From an uncultured Eubacteriales bacterium (GTDB lineage Bacteria > Bacillota > Clostridia > Oscillospirales > Acutalibacteraceae): a DNA stretch of 6,750 nucleotides. Below the pieces are notes generated by a model. That model saw only the letters and a list, made by a program, of their open reading frames with translations. It was not told the origin of the DNA and ran no database searches. Of this stretch, positions 4,879 to 6,750 are shown piece after piece; position 1 is the first letter of the stretch, and each line of letters starts with the position of its first letter. The DNA is taken from positions 1 to 6,750 of the forward strand of contig CAQJOC010000059.1 of the NCBI GenBank assembly GCA_948815685.1. Reading direction: 5' to 3'. A program made the position numbers and the translations under genes.

Positions 4879-5709
4879 ATGAATGGAGTTGCATTGGCGG
4901 GTTTGACATTTTTAGGGATGGCAGCTACAGCGATGTCTATATTCGGTATTACATATTTGTGTACTCACAAGGCTAAACCGTCCAAAAGTACTTCTGAATC
5001 AAGTGCTACCGATTTAGATAAACTGAATCTAAAAAATTCTCAAGGGAAAGGTGTTAAGAACAAAAAAAATGATAATAGCATGAATCCTACAATAAAATCA
5101 CTAAATCCTTCCGATGTTTTAGAAAAATCTGCCCTAAAAACGAAGTATGGAGAAAAAATATATAAAAAGGGTAATAAAAAAATACGGCTTCATCGACAGG
5201 AAGGCTTAACATGTGGGATTTGTGCAGCAGCGTTTGCAATTTGTGCATCGGGAAAAACTAATGAAACAGATATTGAAAAAGTTGTAAATAACGCCATAAA
5301 AGTAAAACATATAAACACACATGAAGAATTGGAATTGTATGACATAATCGGCATATTTAATATGTATAATATGGACAGTGCTCTTACCAATGTGATGACT
5401 CCTCTTAAAAATAAGAATGAAATTTATATAGAAAAATTTTTGAAAGATTGTATTAATAGTGATAGTATTGTAATAATTAATTTAGCAGGGCATTGGGTTA
5501 CTGTTTGTGGATGTACAGTAAATGCATTTGACGTGTATGACTCATCATTGGGCTACGTTACCAAAATGACAGCTAAAGATATTTTTAACAGGCTTCCTGT
5601 GCCTACAATGGAAGAAGTTTATGGCACAAGACAAGACCGATATAATAAAGACTATAATGATATTTGGCGTGGGAACAAAGCATTAAATGCGATTAAGGTA
5701 AAATGTTAA
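4879..5709 (+). CDS. Membrane-anchored papain-like (C39-like) cysteine peptidase
   Basis: This 276-residue protein has an N-terminal hydrophobic segment (about 4-27), a low-complexity Ser/Lys/Asn linker to about residue 75, then a papain-like domain. Active-site pattern: Gln107 as oxyanion-hole residue, Cys112 in L-T-C-G-I-C (Q-x4-C as in C39 bacteriocin-processing peptidases), His205 in G-H-W-V-T-V and an Asp in V-Y-D-S-S (Asp221). There is no ABC transporter part, so it is not a standard bacteriocin exporter. No residue before the membrane segment is basic and several Lys follow it; by the positive-inside rule the peptidase domain would be cytoplasmic unless the segment is a cleaved signal. 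The ATG at 4879 has an AAGGAG site at good spacing. It follows the MBL hydrolase by 33 bp without a terminator, so the two are probably cotranscribed. The substrate is unknown. Confidence 0.8.
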   Translation: MNGVALAGLTFLGMAATAMSIFGITYLCTHKAKPSKSTSESSATDLDKLNLKNSQGKGVKNKKNDNSMNPTIKSLNPSDVLEKSALKTKYGEKIYKKGNKKIRLHRQEGLTCGICAAAFAICASGKTNETDIEKVVNNAIKVKHINTHEELELYDIIGIFNMYNMDSALTNVMTPLKNKNEIYIEKFLKDCINSDSIVIINLAGHWVTVCGCTVNAFDVYDSSLGYVTKMTAKDIFNRLPVPTMEEVYGTRQDRYNKDYNDIWRGNKALNAIKVKC

Positions 5710-5817
5710 AATATAGGGAATAAGATTAAAATTTTCGCGTAAAAGTTGATCAAAATAATTTGTTTTATTGTATATAAATAGTCTTGGAATAAAGTAATGA
5801 AAAATTATTTTTATCTT

Positions 5818-5847
5818 TTGATGTTAAATAGCAGGGCTGATTATAAA
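5818..5847 (+). promoter_or_regulatory. Candidate promoter for tdk
   Basis: TTGATG (5818-5823), an 18-bp spacer and TATAAA (5842-5847) lie about 90 bp upstream of the tdk start. A TATAAT at 5918-5923 is closer, but it would start transcription within or after the tdk ribosome site and has no -35 box. No clear terminator for the preceding unit is seen, so readthrough is possible. Confidence 0.4.
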
Positions 5848-5934
5848 ATAAAAATTTATAGAATAGACTAATTTAGCCAAATAACTTAAAAAAGATTAAA
5901 GATAAACTAAAAATTTTTATAATGAGGAACGCTT

Positions 5935-6495
5935 GTGAAGCTTTATTTTTATTATGGAGTTATGAGCTCCAGTAAAACAGCTAATGCTTTGATGAAAAAA
6001 TTTAATTTTGAAGAAAATGGCAAAAAAGTTGCATTAATAAAGCCTAGTATTGATACAAGATTTGGAGAGACCATTGTGAAATCACGTGCAGGTCTTTCCA
6101 GTGAAGCGTTTTTAATAAAAAGTGATGATAAAATTGAAGATATTATAGACAAAAATAATATATTTGAAATAATAATCGCCGATGAAGCCCAATTTTTTAC
6201 TGAAATCCAAATCGATGAACTAAGAAACTTTGTTAATCAAGGGATAATGGTTATGTGTTACGGACTTAGGACTGATTATACGGGACATCTTTTTGAGGGA
6301 AGTAAAAGACTTTTAGAAATAGCGGATACGATAAGGGAAATTCCATCTATGTGTGCAAAATGTGGTAGGAAAGCTATAATAAATGCGAAATATTTGGGCA
6401 AAAAAATAATATATAAGGGAAAACCGATAGATATCGGAGGAGAAGACAAATATATCACACTTTGCCATCAATGCTGGAAATTAGGAGAATTATAA
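5935..6495 (+). CDS. tdk: Thymidine kinase, type II
   Basis: This cytoplasmic salvage enzyme phosphorylates thymidine (and deoxyuridine) with ATP to dTMP. The 186 residues run full length for the small type II family (E. coli about 205). Motifs: P-loop G-V-M-S-S-S-K-T (8-15), where the usual Gly before Lys is Ser; I-D-T-R-F-G (39-44); S-R-A-G-L-S-S (50-56); D-E-A-Q-F (83-87) with the catalytic Glu84; C-Y-G-L-R-T-D (98-104); a lasso-loop I-G-G-E-D-K-Y (167-173). Structural zinc ligands are Cys140, Cys143, Cys177 and Cys180, all present. The start is GTG at 5935 with GAGGAA at 5925-5930; no other start fits. I recall a Ser-Ser-Lys-Thr P-loop in other clostridial thymidine kinases, so the change does not imply loss of function. 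It appears to be a separate transcription unit. Confidence 0.97.
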   Translation: MKLYFYYGVMSSSKTANALMKKFNFEENGKKVALIKPSIDTRFGETIVKSRAGLSSEAFLIKSDDKIEDIIDKNNIFEIIIADEAQFFTEIQIDELRNFVNQGIMVMCYGLRTDYTGHLFEGSKRLLEIADTIREIPSMCAKCGRKAIINAKYLGKKIIYKGKPIDIGGEDKYITLCHQCWKLGEL

Positions 6496-6536
6496 ATTTG
6501 AAAGATTTGAACAATTTGTCTGAAATATAGAATAAA

Positions 6537-6750
6537 TCATGAGAGTTTTTGTAAAATAATACTTGTTTTCATAATTGTCCCTTTTTTCAGAACTAATTCT
6601 TTTTGTCCAAATATTTCCACAACTTGTGAAAAGAGTCTTTTTTGTATTCCTTTCTCCGTAAGGGGACACCACAAAACCTTCCTATTACACCTCATTAAAG
6701 ACCTGTCTCTGTGAAGTTACTTCGCAAAATTCCGAAAAAACCGACTATCT
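6537..6750 (-). pseudogene. Decayed IS5-family transposase remnant
   Basis: On the minus strand, pieces of a DUF772/DDE-type IS5 transposase can be read through broken frames. From the right edge: D-S-R-F-F-R-N-F-A, then a stop (TAA, 6717-6719). A shifted frame gives G-V-I-G-R-F-C-G-V. Returning to the first frame gives L-T-E-K-G-I-Q-K-R-L-F-S, then L-V-L-K-K-G-T-I-M-K-T-S-I-I, ending at a TGA (6537-6539). These correspond to the family's F-R-x-F, x-x-R-F-R-x-x-L, the leucine-rich helix, and G-T-I-V-D-A-T-I-I-x-A-P-S-S, whose first catalytic Asp is here Lys. At least two frameshifts, a stop and loss of the Asp show it is dead. It differs from the DUF4096-type element at the left edge. The fragment continues beyond the window. 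Confidence 0.72.

Noticed and set aside
5837..5878. Possible hairpin (GGCTGA pairing with TTAGCC) between the peptidase and tdk
   Set aside because: Only about six pairs including a wobble, with a long AT-rich loop and no T-run; it also overlaps the candidate tdk promoter.
6490..6672. 60-codon minus-strand frame after tdk
   Set aside because: The neighbouring frame reads IS5 transposase motifs through the same bases; this one is an out-of-frame shadow.
1..6750. CRISPR array, tRNA or rRNA genes
   Set aside because: No regularly spaced direct repeats, cloverleaf-type sequence or rRNA-like stretch was seen on either strand.

Overview
This is an AT-rich window from a low-GC Gram-positive bacterium, most likely a member of the Clostridia (Bacillota). 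Purine-rich Shine-Dalgarno sites, TATAAT-type promoters, TTG/GTG starts and the best-recognised protein families all fit. TGA is used as a stop and Trp is encoded by TGG, so the standard bacterial code applies. Several genes are broken by single-base indels, mostly in short homopolymers, and the window is bounded by IS5-family transposase pieces. That looks like a genome undergoing decay, for example in a host-restricted or symbiotic lineage. The lifestyle is inference. Sequencing indels are a competing explanation for the frameshifts.

Layout. Positions 1-236 hold the 5' end of an IS5-family (DUF4096-type) insertion sequence on the minus strand, running off the left edge. Positions 363-1010 hold a BspA-like protein of 23-residue leucine-rich repeats, broken by two 1-nt deletions and ending in a poly-Glu tract encoded by a 9-bp tandem repeat. 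Positions 1416-1941 hold a small membrane-anchored protein of unknown function that apparently starts at ATT, with a terminator-like hairpin downstream. It converges on, and overlaps by 36 bp, a minus-strand pair: galE followed by a DNA-deoxyinosine (hypoxanthine) glycosylase. The glycosylase has an intact body but is cut off from its start codon by a poly-A frameshift.

After a 536-bp gap with no gene lies a well-formed promoter and a two-gene plus-strand unit. It encodes a membrane-anchored ComEC-type metallo-beta-lactamase-fold hydrolase and, 33 bp later, a membrane-anchored papain-like (C39-like) cysteine peptidase. Next comes tdk (type II thymidine kinase). The right edge holds a decayed remnant of a second, different IS5-family transposase on the minus strand.

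How the genes relate. galE serves UDP-sugar supply; a Cys at the gatekeeper position suggests it may also handle UDP-N-acetylhexosamines. The glycosylase (base repair) and tdk (thymidine salvage) are nucleic-acid housekeeping genes. The MBL hydrolase and peptidase pair is the least explained part of the window and the best candidate for an undescribed module. A 25-nt sequence occurs twice in inverted orientation (24 of 25 identical) in the gaps on either side of the galE region and is unexplained.
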